From assembly GCF_032062135.1 (NCBI RefSeq), contig NC_092859.1, positions 126,456,129 to 126,520,128 on the forward strand: 64,000 nucleotides of DNA. The letters run 5' to 3'. Positions within the stretch are counted from its first letter, which is position 1. Each line of letters starts with the position of its first letter. This stretch comes from Pyxicephalus adspersus (Eukaryota > Chordata > Amphibia > Anura > Pyxicephalidae). Below are positions 41,209 to 56,012 of the stretch, piece by piece. Below the pieces are notes generated by a model that did not search any database, was not told the origin of the DNA, and was given only the letters and a program-made list of their open reading frames with translations. A program made the position numbers and the translations under genes.

Positions 41209-41209
<1 letters not shown>
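38053..41209 (-). other. tcf12 intron segment, no recognised feature
   Basis: About 3.1 kb of unique AT-rich intron. No exon or transposon recognised. Confidence 0.5.
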
Positions 41210-41210
<1 letters not shown>

Positions 41211-41256
<46 letters not shown>

Positions 41257-41261
41257 TTTTT
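41211..41261. repeat. (TA)n plus poly-T microsatellite
   Basis: About 38 bp of TA dinucleotides followed by a T run. Confidence 0.95.
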
Positions 41262-41421
41262 AACATTGTATATAACTAGATCCCAGGTACAAAATGCTCC
41301 AAAATCAGTATGTGATATGTGCATTAACACAAAGTTACTATGACTACAGTACACTGATTAACTGCTTACAGTTAGTAAATGTAAAATCATGGCAAAAAAA
41401 AAAAAAATGCACCACACAAAC

Positions 41422-41680
41422 CTTAAGGCTAAATTCAGACTAGCAGTTAAAAACCCTGCCATTTACCACTCTTGGGCGCCTACTGGCAACCGCTAGGCAT
41501 TTGCAAGTGGCGCTGCATGAAGCATCTCATGTTGAAAGCTGCAACATTACTGCAAGCGAAATCTATTCATTTCAATATTAACCACTTCTGGTGGGTGGCT
41601 GAATATGCTTAACCGCAATCATACCGCTTTAAAAACCACTTGTCTGCATTTGATTGGTCAAAGCAGTTTTTATTATTTTT
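41422..41680. mobile_element. probable MITE (TTAAGGCTAAATTCAGACT end)
   Basis: Begins CCTTAAGGCTAAATTCAGAC and contains CTACTGGCAACCGC and GCAAGTGGCGCTGC. The composition is GC-richer than the neighbourhood and it starts like the TAAGGCC...CTACACGGA element at 12861. The right end is unclear. Confidence 0.4.
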
Positions 41681-44939
<3,259 letters not shown>

Positions 44940-45199
44940 CTATAGAGAGACATGCTTAGTATAGGAATCATCATATACAGCTGCCTGCTATGATTGTACT
45001 ACTACCCCTATCAGCCCATCTGACACCAGGAGGAGAGAGAAGAAGATATGGACAGAGGGAGAAGGATGGATCCATCTGTAAAGAAGTTTAGGTGTTAGGA
45101 AATGTGGCCTAACAAATCCCCATGTCAGGCATGAAATATGCAATGATGCAAAGGAGACAATCCAGACAATAAAACACAAATAAAGCTGAGGTGACTCAC
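44940..45199 (-). other. putative tcf12 intron 1 (260 bp)
   Basis: Lies between the proposed exon 1 donor at 45199 and the exon 2 acceptor at 44940. It has no recognisable repeat. The existence of the intron depends on the exon 1 call; if transcription starts closer, it would be 5' flank. Confidence 0.35.
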
Positions 45200-45880
45200 C
45201 ATCCTCCTGCAACAATGGAGCTGCAAGTTGGGCTGCAAGTTAGACTGAGACTTGGAGGAGGCAGGGCAAGGGGGACACACATTCACAAACACATTCACAT
45301 GTAAATACATAGACATTGACATTCACACAAAAGCTGAGCAGCACGGGAAGCCCTCACACAGTTCTGCCTGGATTCATACAGGGCGAAAAGTAGCCGGGTG
45401 AGTGAAAGGAGAAGACTTAAAGTGAAGGGACCAATCAAAGCAACATAAGCACCCCCATCTGTGTCTGCTGCCAAATAAACCCCTTTTCTATCCAGCTCGT
45501 CCTAACTTGCCCTGACAGCCTCACATTCACCTTTTTTTCGTTTAAACATCCAACAATTGGATTGAAGTTTCCGCGAGTCCCGCTCCAGCCTCCTCCCTGC
45601 TAGCTTGGCTGCGGCCGTACCCCGTCCCCCGGCGGAAGGTGCTTATTAGGCTCCCGCTTTGTGCGGCTTTGAGCTGCTTTGGCAGTAGGGAAAGCTCTGC
45701 TTTTCACCCGATAGGAACTTGTGGGTCTCCCTCAGGCAGACATTTTTTTCGCTCTCGTCGAGCCTCAGCACCACGTTAGCTCCAAAGTGAAGATCCTTCC
45801 GCCGTTTCAGAGTCACAGAGCCGGCGCTATTTTCTTCTCTTATTAACTCTTCCGCTGACCGAATGTAGCCCCCCGTCATG
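45200..45880 (-). other. tcf12: putative non-coding exon 1 / 5' leader of tcf12
   Basis: TCF12 genes usually have a non-coding first exon. The best minus-strand donor upstream of the ATG exon is GGAGGATG/GTGAGT, cut at 45200/45199. It would give an intron 1 of only 260 bp (44940-45199). The 5' end cannot be placed; the upper coordinate is a guess inside the CpG-rich block. A 77-codon ATG-initiated frame (45879-45646, minus) with a weak start context lies in this interval and would be an upstream ORF if transcribed. The exon call rests only on the donor consensus and position. Confidence 0.35.
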
Positions 45881-46510
45881 AGAGGCGGAGGGATACACTG
45901 GAGCGTATGCTCTGGGGACGCTGATCTAGGAGGGCGCAGCTTGGGGTCTTCTTGACACGATAGAAGCTAGGCCCTGGCGGGATTGCCTTCGTCTCAAAGC
46001 CCGCTGCTAATTGGAGACGTGTGAGCGTCCTTTTCAGAAAGGGGTCGGTCACAAGAACAGCAGCTGCAGGAGCCGGGGCCCTTTGGGGTTGGAAGAGATC
46101 TGTCAGTGGCAGGCGTACAGATCGATCCTGTCAGAAATGGTTGATAAATGCGCTGTCAGTACATCGTTCGGCTTCATTAGCGCCAATAGGCTCACGAGTC
46201 CGATGCACAGAGCTCTTTTTTTTATAAAAAAAAAAATGACAATTCAGGAGTGAATGTAATGCTCCATTTTTCCTGTAATGAGAAGTGTCGGTCCTCTGTT
46301 CGCGCCTAATACGGACCAGCGCTATAGACGCCACTTGTTAATGTATATAGTCCCTATTTGTAGTGCGCGCTCCCGCGTGTGAGGGGAGGCGAGTGATGGA
46401 CGTGTTAATGAGGCGCGCTCATGAGGAGTGTGACACGTGACCTTCCTCCGGTGGCTGAGCGCCAGCTGAGACTCCTCTGCTCAGATGTATGGAGTTGGTG
46501 TGTGCAGCTG
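45540..46510 (-). promoter_or_regulatory. tcf12: CpG-rich promoter region of tcf12
   Basis: This is the only extended CpG-rich stretch in an otherwise AT-rich window. CpG-dense segments include GCGAGTCCCGC near 45571, GGCTGCGGCCG near 45607 and GCGCGCTCCCGCG near 46364. It lies directly upstream, on the minus strand, of the ATG exon, as expected for a broadly expressed TATA-less gene. Palindromic E-boxes are visible: CAGCTG at 46061, 46463 and 46505, and CACGTG at 46434. E-proteins bind CAGCTG-type sites, so autoregulation is possible but not shown. No clear TATA box or initiator was found. A divergent transcript could also start here, but I see no exon to support one. Confidence 0.65.
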
Positions 46511-47092
46511 CAGGCTCGGTGTGCGGAGCTGGGCAGCTTGCTGAACACATTGTACTATAGGACTGCCTGTGGCTGCTGCACTCCTATTTCCAGCAGCATG
46601 TGTAGATCTGAATTCTGCATTAATTATCGTTTCTAATATAATAAAGGCTTCAAGGTCTGTTATACCAACATACATATAATATAGCGTATTAAAGGGGTCC
46701 AATTCCAAAATTAGTAACCTTATATAAAAAGATGGCTAACCCTTCTAATCAATGCAAAAATGAGGGGATCTTTTCCCACAAATTTTCCATGTTTACTGCT
46801 GCAATTATAAAGACTAAATAGGAAACTCACAGCCTCCTGGGATACATATGTCACGTGTTCTAGGAGGTTGTGGGCCACTCATGAGATCGAGTATCATAAC
46901 AGACTTTTCTAGAATGTGTAAAAAAAAAAAGTGCTGTACGTAGTGAGATCAGAACACTTTTTTTTTTTTTACCTTTTTGGGAAGAGACAGGACCTGCACT
47001 TGGTTTGCAAGGAATCGAGGGTTTTTCACCAATATAGCTAAGTAACTTTTTGATCTGCTTTAACTGCATCTGTGCCAAAACTTTTACTTAAC
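46511..47092. other. intergenic, upstream of tcf12; degraded frog MITE sequence
   Basis: From about 46800 to 47080 it carries GCCTCCTGGGATACATATGT, the reverse orientation of the TATCCCAGGAGGCT block of the family seen at 54686-55206. No gene recognised. Confidence 0.45.
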
Positions 47093-47414
47093 ATCTTTGG
47101 CAGTATTCCCGAGTGTGGCTCTGGGTGAACTATCTATCCCCAAAGCAGTAACCTCGATTACCAGGGAGATTAAAAATCCTACCTGGTTCTAGCGGTTTCC
47201 TCCAGCAATGTCTGCAGCGTCCTCCAGCGATGCCCGGCATCACCAGGCTACACAGATTCCAGCATCTGCGTCCCTGGCGCGTGAACGTTGAGTACGCGAG
47301 GCTAGGGGATGCCGGCCGGGCATCTGCTTGCAATTGTGCGGCTGGGGGCGGGACCAGGTGGGAAATTTAAAATGCTTTTACATTTAAAATACTTAATATG
47401 CATACCGCCAGGGA
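47093..47414. mobile_element. MITE with CTGGCGGTAT-type ends
   Basis: The left CTTTGGCAGTATTCCCGAGTGTGG and inverted right CTCCCTGGCGGTATGCATATT match as degenerate termini. The CCCGAGTGTG motif is also in the element at 48171-48668. GC-rich interior, non-coding. Confidence 0.55.
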
Positions 47415-47416
47415 GA

Positions 47417-48165
47417 TAAAGCGGAACTAAACCCCCAAAAAATCACATTTACCTTCGTAGATCGTGGAGGAAGTGCCAGGTGCTGACAACTTTCTCTATC
47501 TTCTTCCTTCTTATGGCTACGTCAGCTGATCTCGCACTGCGCAGACTCAAAATTGGGTGGTGTAGCCTGCTGTAAAGGGGATAAAAAAAGTGCTAGACTG
47601 ACTGCACAGGCTGCACACAGATAGGCATCTCAGACTGGTGGTCCGTGAGAAATTTTTAGTGGTCCGCAGAAATATTTGGACACTGCGAAAATACATTTTC
47701 ATTTGTCACGGTATTTAAAACTCAGTACCGGTCTTGGCTTGAAGTAAAAACAGTTCTTCGTCTTGCAGTAACGTCATTGGAGCCAAAAATCCATAAACAT
47801 GTTAAACAAGCAGAAACAAATATCACACTAAAAATGTGTAATACGCAAATAAGCTTTAAATATTTTGTAATAATTAGGCCAAATGTAACAATTTTGTTAA
47901 AATTAGGCTTTAAAGGATGGTTCTCTGATCATTATTTTACAAATGTATTTATTTATTTATTTTTTAATAATAATGGTCTGCAGGATTTAAAATCATGAAT
48001 TTAGTGGTCCGTGAGGTTCGAAAGGTTGGTGATTCCTGCCTTCATGTACTGCCCAATCAGGCATGTGCAGAAAAAGCAGGAGTTGCAGTTAAAAATTATA
48101 GGAATATTATTTTTTACTTTTTTTAAACGCGTTTGTCCTTTATGTAAGGTAAAATTTTTAGTTTA
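47417..48165. mobile_element. frog MITE (TAAAGCGGAACTAAACCC) split by a hAT insertion
   Basis: The left end TAAAGCGGAACTAAACCCCC at 47419 and a degraded right end TTTTTAGTTTAGCTC near 48152 bracket two halves. A hAT-like element (47625-48041) sits between them. Confidence 0.55.
47625..48041. mobile_element. hAT-like non-autonomous element
   Basis: The left GGCATCTCAGACTGGTGGTC and right GGTTGGTGATTCCTGCC are inverted termini, and a GTGGTCCGTGAG motif is present at both ends (47640 and 48005). No transposase frame. It interrupts the MITE at 47417-48165. Confidence 0.65.
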
Positions 48166-48170
48166 GCTCT

Positions 48171-48668
48171 GTGTAACCCCCTTAGCAGTAGTCCTGAGTG
48201 TGACTCGGGGTGGATTTTCCATGCAAAAAGCGGAAATCCCGAGTCACGGTCGCTAAAAAGATTGAAAAAAAAAACACTTACCTTGTTCCATTGTGGTCCC
48301 CCGGTGTCCTGCTGGTCCCCGCAGGTCTTCAGGACACGTCCTCTTCTTCCGATCCCCAGCCGGCGAACGTGCAGTGGGAATTTCAAATAATTTTATATTG
48401 GATTCATCACAAAATAGCTGTAGTGAGTCCAATGCAATGAAATCTTGATGTATTATATAATTATATTATATAGTTGCTACTGCACTGTGATATTACATGT
48501 ATAACTATTTGTTTTATTTTAACAGACTTATGTGTTTATTAATACATTTAATAAATATTGGACATATTTCGGTGAATTTTAGGCCTACAATGTAAAATAA
48601 ATTTCCATGCAAAAAAATGTAACGCATTTTGCGTGGAAATACAGACAAAATTAGAACGCAGGGGGTTA
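48171..48668. mobile_element. MITE with TAACCCCCTTAGCAG / AGGGGGTTAA ends
   Basis: The left TAACCCCCTTAGCAG and right GAACGCAGGGGGTTAA form inverted ends. The interior carries CCTGAGTGTGACTCGGGG and its complement-like AATCCCGAGTCACGG. Confidence 0.65.
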
Positions 48669-49026
48669 ATTTTCAGAGCAGTAAAATATAAGAACCTATG
48701 TCTACTGTTTATTGCTTTTTTACACAAAACCCCTCCTGTTTTTTTTCATCTCTCTTACATTTCTACTGTTTATTGCTGTTCATCTGACGTAGTTGCTACC
48801 GGTTTGTCACCAAAACAAGACACTAGATATTTGATGACTGTGATTGATCGTCTCAGGCATAAATCTAGTGTCATTACAACAGTCCCACAAGGTCCTTTAT
48901 GATCTCCTGTGCCGAATAACTGAACCTCCAACTTGAACAACCACTGTTATTTCCTATCTGGAAGGAAGCAGCAGGACAAAAGGATGCAGATGACAAAATC
49001 TGTAGAGGTTTTACCATTCCCTATGC
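48669..49026. other. intergenic, no recognised feature
   Basis: About 360 bp between the MITE and the tandem duplication. No gene or repeat recognised. Confidence 0.5.
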
Positions 49027-49193
49027 CAAATAAAGCTTTGTCTTTAGCTGTATTGATCCTAAATCTGGAGATACTTTTGAAGTGGAATTAGTGGAGTTGA
49101 ACTTTAAAAATTTGCGATCAGACAGGTCTTTGTTGCAGAAAGGGAGAGGTGATGTTCTTTCGGCAATAAAACATACCCACCTAATCATACCTA

Positions 49194-49230
<37 letters not shown>

Positions 49231-50479
49231 TCAAATTATTCATACATACTATATATGCACTGATAAACCAAAACAAACCACAAGTGCAGTGAATAAAATT
49301 TGATTATAATGATTCGATTACAATATTAGGAAGTAGCTATATTATAAATTGAAAATGATGTACTGGGAGTAGGTAAATTGGCCATGAAAAGTATTAAAGC
49401 TACTGGGTTTCTGGTTTCATTTTTACAAAAGCAGGAATACTTTTTAGATTAGTAATTACCATAAATGATACAAGGAGGGACAACCGATGCAGTTGAGTAA
49501 TGGGCACTTAAGGCTCTTTAATGCCAAGGGAAAGTCTAGCACAGGGGTGCCCACACTTTTTTGGCTTGCATTCTACTTTTAGAATGACGAAGTCAAAATT
49601 ATCTACCAACAATAAAAATGCTAAACATATATTTATTTATATATATGAAGCTAGTGAGAGATTGAATGGTACAACGTTGCACAGACATTACACTACAAGA
49701 CTATAGTGACAGGAAAGCTACAGTTCACCTCTCATAGGAGAATGATGTGCTGCACAAGAAAAAGAACTGCTAATCTGTACAAAGGTATCTCGGTAATTGA
49801 ACCCTGACACCGAGGCTGAACTGACCTGGCCGCCAAGCACTGCTCACCTTAGACTGCCCTCTTGCTGCACAGCCACATACCAATCAGAGTGCCCATGCCA
49901 AACACTGTGCACTATTCAAAGTGCCTACAATGGGACTGCGAGGAACAGAAGCGGGCCATTGAGCAGTGGAAGAAGATGGCCCAATATAATAAATCACATT
50001 TTCCTTCCTAGATCATGTTCATCTGAGACAATGTGACTTAAAGGATTTGCTTGCTTGTAGCATCTTCATCCCAGGTAGCACAGGAGGCCCTGTGAAGTCC
50101 TTTCCTTAGTGGGTATAAATACTGTATTTAATTTCACAAGTTGTTTTGTAATTTAATGTTTCAAAATATAATCATTCCATCTCAAAATGCTGCCAGATAT
50201 GATTTTTTAAATCTGCTAAATTATTTAGATATCCATTCTTGTCAATATGGCACGTTTGGTTTGATATGTGCACTGTTGACAGAAACCCTCCAGAAATCTA
50301 ATTTCTTGTTTATGTGATTGGCTCACTGCATTTCCCAGATGTCTGAATAGAGCTGAAAATCAAATTGCGGACATTCTATGCATGGAAGATTTATTATTTC
50401 TAAGAATATTTTAGGATTCCTCATGTCTAAAGATACAGATGTTGTTTTAATTACAATGCTGAGATTGATAAGTGTGAGC

Positions 50480-50545
<66 letters not shown>

Positions 50546-50579
50546 GAATTACAACAATACTTACTAGAATATTTGCAAT
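49027..50579. repeat. tandem segmental duplication, copy 1 (1.55 kb)
   Basis: Begins CAAATAAAGCTTTGTC and ends GAATATTTGCAAT. Copy 2 follows with no spacer and is almost base-for-base identical outside simple repeats. Differences include a longer TA array here (49197-49228), TTTCTGGTTTCATTTTTAC against TTTCTGCATTTTTAC, and GCAGTTGAGTAATG against GCAGTAAGGATAGAGTAATG. It contains a hAT-like segment from about 49543 (CAGGGGTGCCCACACTTTTT) and a GT/TA microsatellite at its right end (50476-50541). Small open frames inside are duplicated with it and are not genes. Confidence 0.95.
49543..49995. mobile_element. hAT-like element relic inside the duplication
   Basis: Starts CAGGGGTGCCCACACTTTTT, a typical hAT terminal sequence, and continues with GCATTCTACTTTTAGAATGA and later GGGCCATTGAGCAGTGGAAG. 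The second copy is at 51077-51530. The right terminus is not identified and there is no transposase domain. Confidence 0.5.
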
Positions 50580-52005
50580 CAAATAAAGCTTTGTCTTTAG
50601 CTGTATTGATCCTAAATCTGGAGATACTTTTGAAGTGGAATTAGTGGAGTTGAACTTTAAAAATTTGCGATCAGGCAGGTCTTTGTTGCAGAAAGGGAGA
50701 GGTGATGTTCTTTCGGCAATAAAACATACCCACCTAATCATACCTACCTATATATATATACTCAAATTATTCATACATACTATATATGCACTGATAAACC
50801 AAAACAAACCACAGGTGCAGTGAATAAAATTTGATTATAATGATTTGATTACAATATTAGGAATTAGCTATATTATAAATTGAAAATGATGTACTGGGAG
50901 TAGGTAAATTGGCCATGAAAAGTATTAAAGCTACTGGGTTTCTGCATTTTTACAAAAGCAGGAATACTTTTTTAGATTAGTAATTACCATAAATGATACA
51001 AGGAGGGACAACCGATGCAGTAAGGATAGAGTAATGGGCACTTAAGGCTCTTTAATGCCAAGGGAAAGTCTAGCACAGGGGTGCCCACACTTTTTTGGCT
51101 TGCATTCTACTTTTAAAATGACGAAGTCAAAATTATCTACCAACAATAAAAATGCTAAACATATATTTATTTATATATATGAAGCTAGTGAGAGATTGAA
51201 TGGTACAACGTTGCACAGACATTACACTACAAGACTATAGTGACAGGAAAGCTACAGTTCACCTCTCATAGGAGAATGATGTGCTGCACAAGAAAAAGAA
51301 CTGCTAATCTGTACAAAGGTATCTCGGTAATTGAACCCTGACACCGAGGCTGAACTGACCTGGCCGCCAAGCACTGCTCACCTTAGACTGCCCTCTTGCT
51401 GCACAGCCACATACCAATCAGAGTGCCCATGCCAAACACTGTGCACTATTCAAAGTGCCTACAATGGGACTGCGAGGAACAGAAGCGGGCCATTGAGCAG
51501 TGGAAGAAGATGGCCCAATATAATAAATCACATTTTCCTTCCTAGATCATGTTCATCTGAGACAATGTGACTTAAAGGATTTGCTTGCTTGTAGCATCTT
51601 CATCCCAGGTAGCACAGGAGGCCCTGTGAAGTCCTTTCCTTAGTGGGTATAAATACTGTATTTAATTTCACAAGTTGTTTTGTAATTTAATGTTTCAAAA
51701 TATAATCATTCCATCTCAAAATGCTGCCAGATATGATTTTTTAAATCTGCTAAATTATTTAGATATCCATTCTTGTCAATATGGCACGTTTGGTTTGATA
51801 TGTGCACTGTTGACAGAAACCCTCCAGAAATCTAATTTCTTGTTTATGTGATTGGCTCACTGCATTTCCCAGATGTCTGAATAGAGCTGAAAATCAAATT
51901 GCGGACATTCTATGCATGGAAGATTTATTATTTCTAAGAATATTTTAGGATTCCTCATGTCTAAAGATACAGATGTTGTTTTAATTACAATGCTGAGATT
52001 GATAA

Positions 52006-52077
<72 letters not shown>

Positions 52078-52113
52078 AAGAATTACAACAATACTTACTA
52101 GAATATTTGCAAT
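50580..52113. repeat. tandem segmental duplication, copy 2 (1.53 kb)
   Basis: Direct repeat of 49027-50579, head to tail. The TA array after CATACCTACC is short here (50746-50759). The copy ends with a pure (GT)n(TA)n array (about 52005-52071) and then GAATATTTGCAATC. High identity implies recent origin or an assembly duplication. Confidence 0.95.
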
Positions 52114-52698
52114 CTATAAATTTCATGTGTTAGTACGGTAATTCTTTCTTTTTAAAAAGAAAAAAAAAGTTTTTAGAGAGACATCTATCATCTGTCTAAT
52201 GCTATGTATATAGTATGTGATTTTTATTCAATATTAAGATGAATTTGAACTTATCCTTACATATAACTGCAAGCATTCAATGTACTATCCAATTTTTTGA
52301 TAATTGATCTGAATTAGGATTGATTTAATAGTCATTCCATCAAAATATGGATTGCAACATTTACACATAAAGTGATTTTAATTTTAATAGGGCGGTTAAC
52401 CTAAAATAAAACACTTGCCAGTTTATTTTCAATCAGCATTCTTCCCATACATCATTCATAAATACAATGATACATTTTTTTGGTTAACATTTTTGTTTAA
52501 TCAATTAAAAATATTGCATGGGGTATTGATAACTTAAAGCTTATGGTTCTAATTGGTGGGTGTGTGGCGGCAGTAAGACTGCAACAAGAGCTGTGCAAAC
52601 TGGTATTTGGGTTAATGCTTTTTTTTTTTTTTAATTCTTTTGTGTCCAACGACAATTATTTCACATGTGTACGTAGCCTTAGTTTGGGAGATCTATTT
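52114..52698. other. intergenic with a MITE end fragment
   Basis: Unique AT-rich sequence except about 52640-52682, where GTGTCCAACGACAATTATTT and CACATGTGTACGTAGCCTTA match the right end of the hAT-like MITE family. Confidence 0.5.
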
Positions 52699-53028
52699 AA
52701 AGTGGAACTAAAGGTCCACTTTTTAAATTGGTGAACAGTCAGTGTTTATTGTATAAAAGGACATGTCCTTTCTGCAATAAGTATTCTTACCTGACTGAGC
52801 TAAGCATATGCAGCTCTGCATTTGTTGCTAGAGATACCCGGCAATCCCTGCTTCCTTTGCAACTGAATGAAAACCTGCATGCCTGCGGGGGTGTTACATC
52901 ATCCCAGCCAGGCCAAACAAAAAAGTCAAACATTGCATTGCAGGAGTGTAGAAGGAAGAAAATGACAGCACCCGCAACAAAACAGGGACAGGTGTGTGCC
53001 AACTGGGTTTTGTTCCATTTTAAATGAC
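52699..53028. mobile_element. frog MITE (TAAAGTGGAACTAAAGG)
   Basis: The left TAAAGTGGAACTAAAGG and right TTTTGTTCCATTTTAAA are inverted ends of the TTAAAGYGGAACTAAA family around about 330 bp. Confidence 0.65.
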
Positions 53029-53270
53029 AAATTTGTTCTGGATTTACAAATCAAACTTCTGAAACACAATTGCGCATCTTATAAAATAACGGTTTGTGTC
53101 TCAGCTTGTATATACATGGCTGCCTGACACCCTTATGTTTATAAGTGTGCTTTGCTAGTAGATTTACTTACAATATTAAATCTATTATAGGAATTAACAA
53201 AATATGCCCCTTTCCAGGTTAAATGATTTTTATTGACTGAGCAGAGAATTTTAATAAACAAATGGATTCT
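53029..53270. other. intergenic, no recognised feature
   Basis: Short AT-rich interval without a recognised element. Confidence 0.5.
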
Positions 53271-53762
53271 CTACACCAGCCTTTCCTAATCTTTCTAACA
53301 CAAAGAACAGATCATTATAATTCAGGTGCCAGTGTATACTTGATATTAAGGGATTTGTCTGCAGTTTGTGGTTTATTAGTATGGACTGCTCGTGGTACAT
53401 TGGCTGATATGCCATATTCCCTGTTCCTGTATACTTATTGTAATTGTCACCCACTTTTTCAAAATAAAAATGTCCAAAAAGAAAAACTGAAAGTGTTCTT
53501 TTACATTGTAGTCTGTAGAGACATGCCCCCTTACATTGGTGGTCAGTGGAAGAAGTTCCTTCTTACCATTATAGTCAGTTGAAGAGGCTCTTTACGTCAA
53601 AGCGAAGAACGCTCTTTACTTTAGCAGTCAAAAGGAAGAGGGCTCCTTTCCTATAACTAAAAATACCATTTCTGTCAGCGATTGTTAATTGTTGCCGTCA
53701 GAAATTCTTAATTAGTCAAGGAATCTCTAGCATCCTCTGAAGGAACCCAGGATGAGGAAGGA
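53271..53762. mobile_element. probable hAT-like element (CAGCCTTTCCTAATCTTTCT end)
   Basis: The left CACCAGCCTTTCCTAATC and right GAAGGAACCCAGGATGAGGA look like degenerate inverted ends of a non-autonomous hAT-like element. GGAAGAGG(G)CTC repeats inside (53583-53650). No transposase. Confidence 0.45.
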
Positions 53763-54685
53763 TGATTCACAGTATTTTTGTGAACATTTATTACAACTTA
53801 ACTATAATCTTTAAAATGAAGTGCATAGAGATATAATCTATCCAATCTGAATGTGTAAAATAAAATCAGAAGTAATTATCTATTTTTTTTTACAAAAAGG
53901 AATACTGATATCACAAAAGTTGGCAATTCTCCAGCAGATTCAGCCACTTGATATGTCTCTCACTCATGTGAATCCCTAATGGTCTTATTTGCATATGGCC
54001 AATCTGAAATATCTGTATTTTTAATGCTTTAGCAGAACATCTGGTAACAACAAAAGCCACTGTACATTAAGCATTTACCCAGATCGATGCAGTTTTTTCT
54101 GCCATCATATCTACAATGTTGTATGTTTGATGTCCCATCAGTCCATGCAGAGGTTGTGGCAGCTTCCCAATTCACAACTAACCCATGTACAGACTAAATA
54201 ATGTAAAGAGCATATATAAACAACAACTGAAGATTATATATGTATTTATCATATTTTCAGCTTATTACTTACATGTACTATAACAGCCTTCCCTTGTGTG
54301 GGTATCCCAAAACCCTGAGAGCTGCCAAGGAAATGACTCTTTCTAAGTACACGTCTGTTAGTGAATTCAAAGGGACTTAGCAAGCAAATAAAAAATTGAA
54401 TGAAATTTGCCACAATAAAATAATAATTTAATAATTTTGTTTCTATTGCAGCTTTTCAATTCACTAATAGGGTCTCCTATTTATTCCTAAAAAGCTTAAA
54501 ACATGCAGCTGCATTCAGTGTGAAAAAAATAATTCTCAAAGATCATGACAAAGACTCCACAGTTAAGTTTCACTTGGTTCTAACAGCTTAGAACCACCTG
54601 CAAAGTGTTCACATGAGAATTTTGTTAGACTGCATAGTCTCTACAACTAGTGTTGCTGTTTAGATTTAGACCAAACATCTGACCT
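53763..54685. other. intergenic, no recognised feature
   Basis: About 0.9 kb of AT-rich sequence without a recognised gene or repeat. Confidence 0.5.
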
Positions 54686-55206
54686 TAAAGCTCAACTTTC
54701 ATAAAATAATGTATAAAATAACACTTAGTTACTTTCAATCCTCCATAATACAATTCCAGTCAGTCCCTTGCCATCCTTGATTTCTTCTTCTTTCCAGCAC
54801 TGATAGGCCAGCGGGCAAAGCCACTTTCTCCTGGGTTCTTCTTAAGAATTAAGTCATTCAATCGCACACTACACAGGCGCGAGATCAAGTGACATTTTTC
54901 TGAAAATTAAAAAGAAAAGATGCTGGTCTCACTGCACATGTGTGAGATGGGAACTTTGTTTTTTCACATTACAGGAAAGCCCCTTCTGTGTGTGCCTAAT
55001 CTCGGCCATGTGCAGGAGGAGCAGCTTGGAGAATCCTAGGATATGTGACATGTATCCCAGGAGGCTGTGGGTTTCCCATTCATCAGTAAAGACAGCAAGG
55101 GAGAGGTCCCCCTCAAAAACATTTAAAGAAAAAACAGTATTTAAAAAAAAAAACTTTTATATAATGTAAAAAATATCATAATAGGTCTATTTTAGGGTGC
55201 CTTAAG
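54686..55206 (+). mobile_element. frog MITE (TTAAAGCTCAACTTTC head)
   Basis: The head TTAAAGCTCAACTTTC and right end TATTTTAGGGTGCCTTAA resemble the family termini. The interior GGCGCGAGATCAAGTGACA, GGTCTCACTGCACATGTGTG and TGTATCCCAGGAGGCTGTGG match 27790-28065 and 34794-35272. Confidence 0.65.
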
Positions 55207-55529
55207 CTGCCTGCTGTGTACAAAAAAACAGGCTCTCAGGTGATGGTAAACAACATGCAGTATTCTTTTTGACTAATCGACATCAGAGTGATTTGGACAT
55301 TATCCACAGCCAATGGGAATGTTATTTGCTGTTTACTATAACATGGGGTTGTACACTGAGAATAGTTTTTTTTTTGACCTACAGCTGTTCAATCAAATAT
55401 TTGATTCCCATTTGTATTTTTTTTTAAATGAAAACTGCATATTGTCCAAAGCTTTCTGATTTTACAAGAACCTACATTACCTCCTCCCTCTCTTACCTAA
55501 CATCTCCCTATCTCATATCTGCTGACCCC

Positions 55530-56012
55530 CCCCCCCCCCCCAATCCAATAGGGCCACATGTATGTTTGTCTGCTCCCTCCTGTTCTCCCCCCACTGATAT
55601 TGTATGATAGCAATCCATACTTGAAACATTGGGTTTTGGATTGTTAAAGAATATACCAGCCTTTGAGTAGCTGCACAACTACTTGGCACTCTACACAATT
55701 GGGTAGTCACATCATAAACAACTACGGCTATAATGTGCCAACAATAAAGTTACTATTACACTTGTCGCTTGGACGGCAATTTAGCTAGAGTTACAGGTAT
55801 TGATATGTTTCCCATTGCCCGAGCAAGTACCTCAGTATAGGCCTGATGTGATTCACCTTCGTTTGTTCTCAGTTTGTTGCAATTGTTTTGTGGTGTATGC
55901 TGTATGTTTCACCAAATTATTTTACACCTTTCCTTTTTTATGCATATTTGTATAATGTTATTATTCATCTTGTTTGTTATATATGGAAAAACTAATAAAC
56001 ATGATTGAAACA
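55530..56012 (+). mobile_element. LINE 3' end (L1-like), fragment
   Basis: Ends TGTTATATATGGAAAAACTA then ATAAACATGATTGAAAC, the style of L1/Tx1-type LINE 3' UTR tails in frogs. It is preceded by a C run (55526-55541). No reverse transcriptase sequence is present, so it is a 5'-truncated copy. The assignment is from tail style only. Confidence 0.45.

Noticed and set aside
49797..51570. Two identical 79-codon frames (49797-50036 and 51331-51570)
   Set aside because: Identity comes from the tandem duplication, not from selection; they lie in hAT-like sequence and match no domain.
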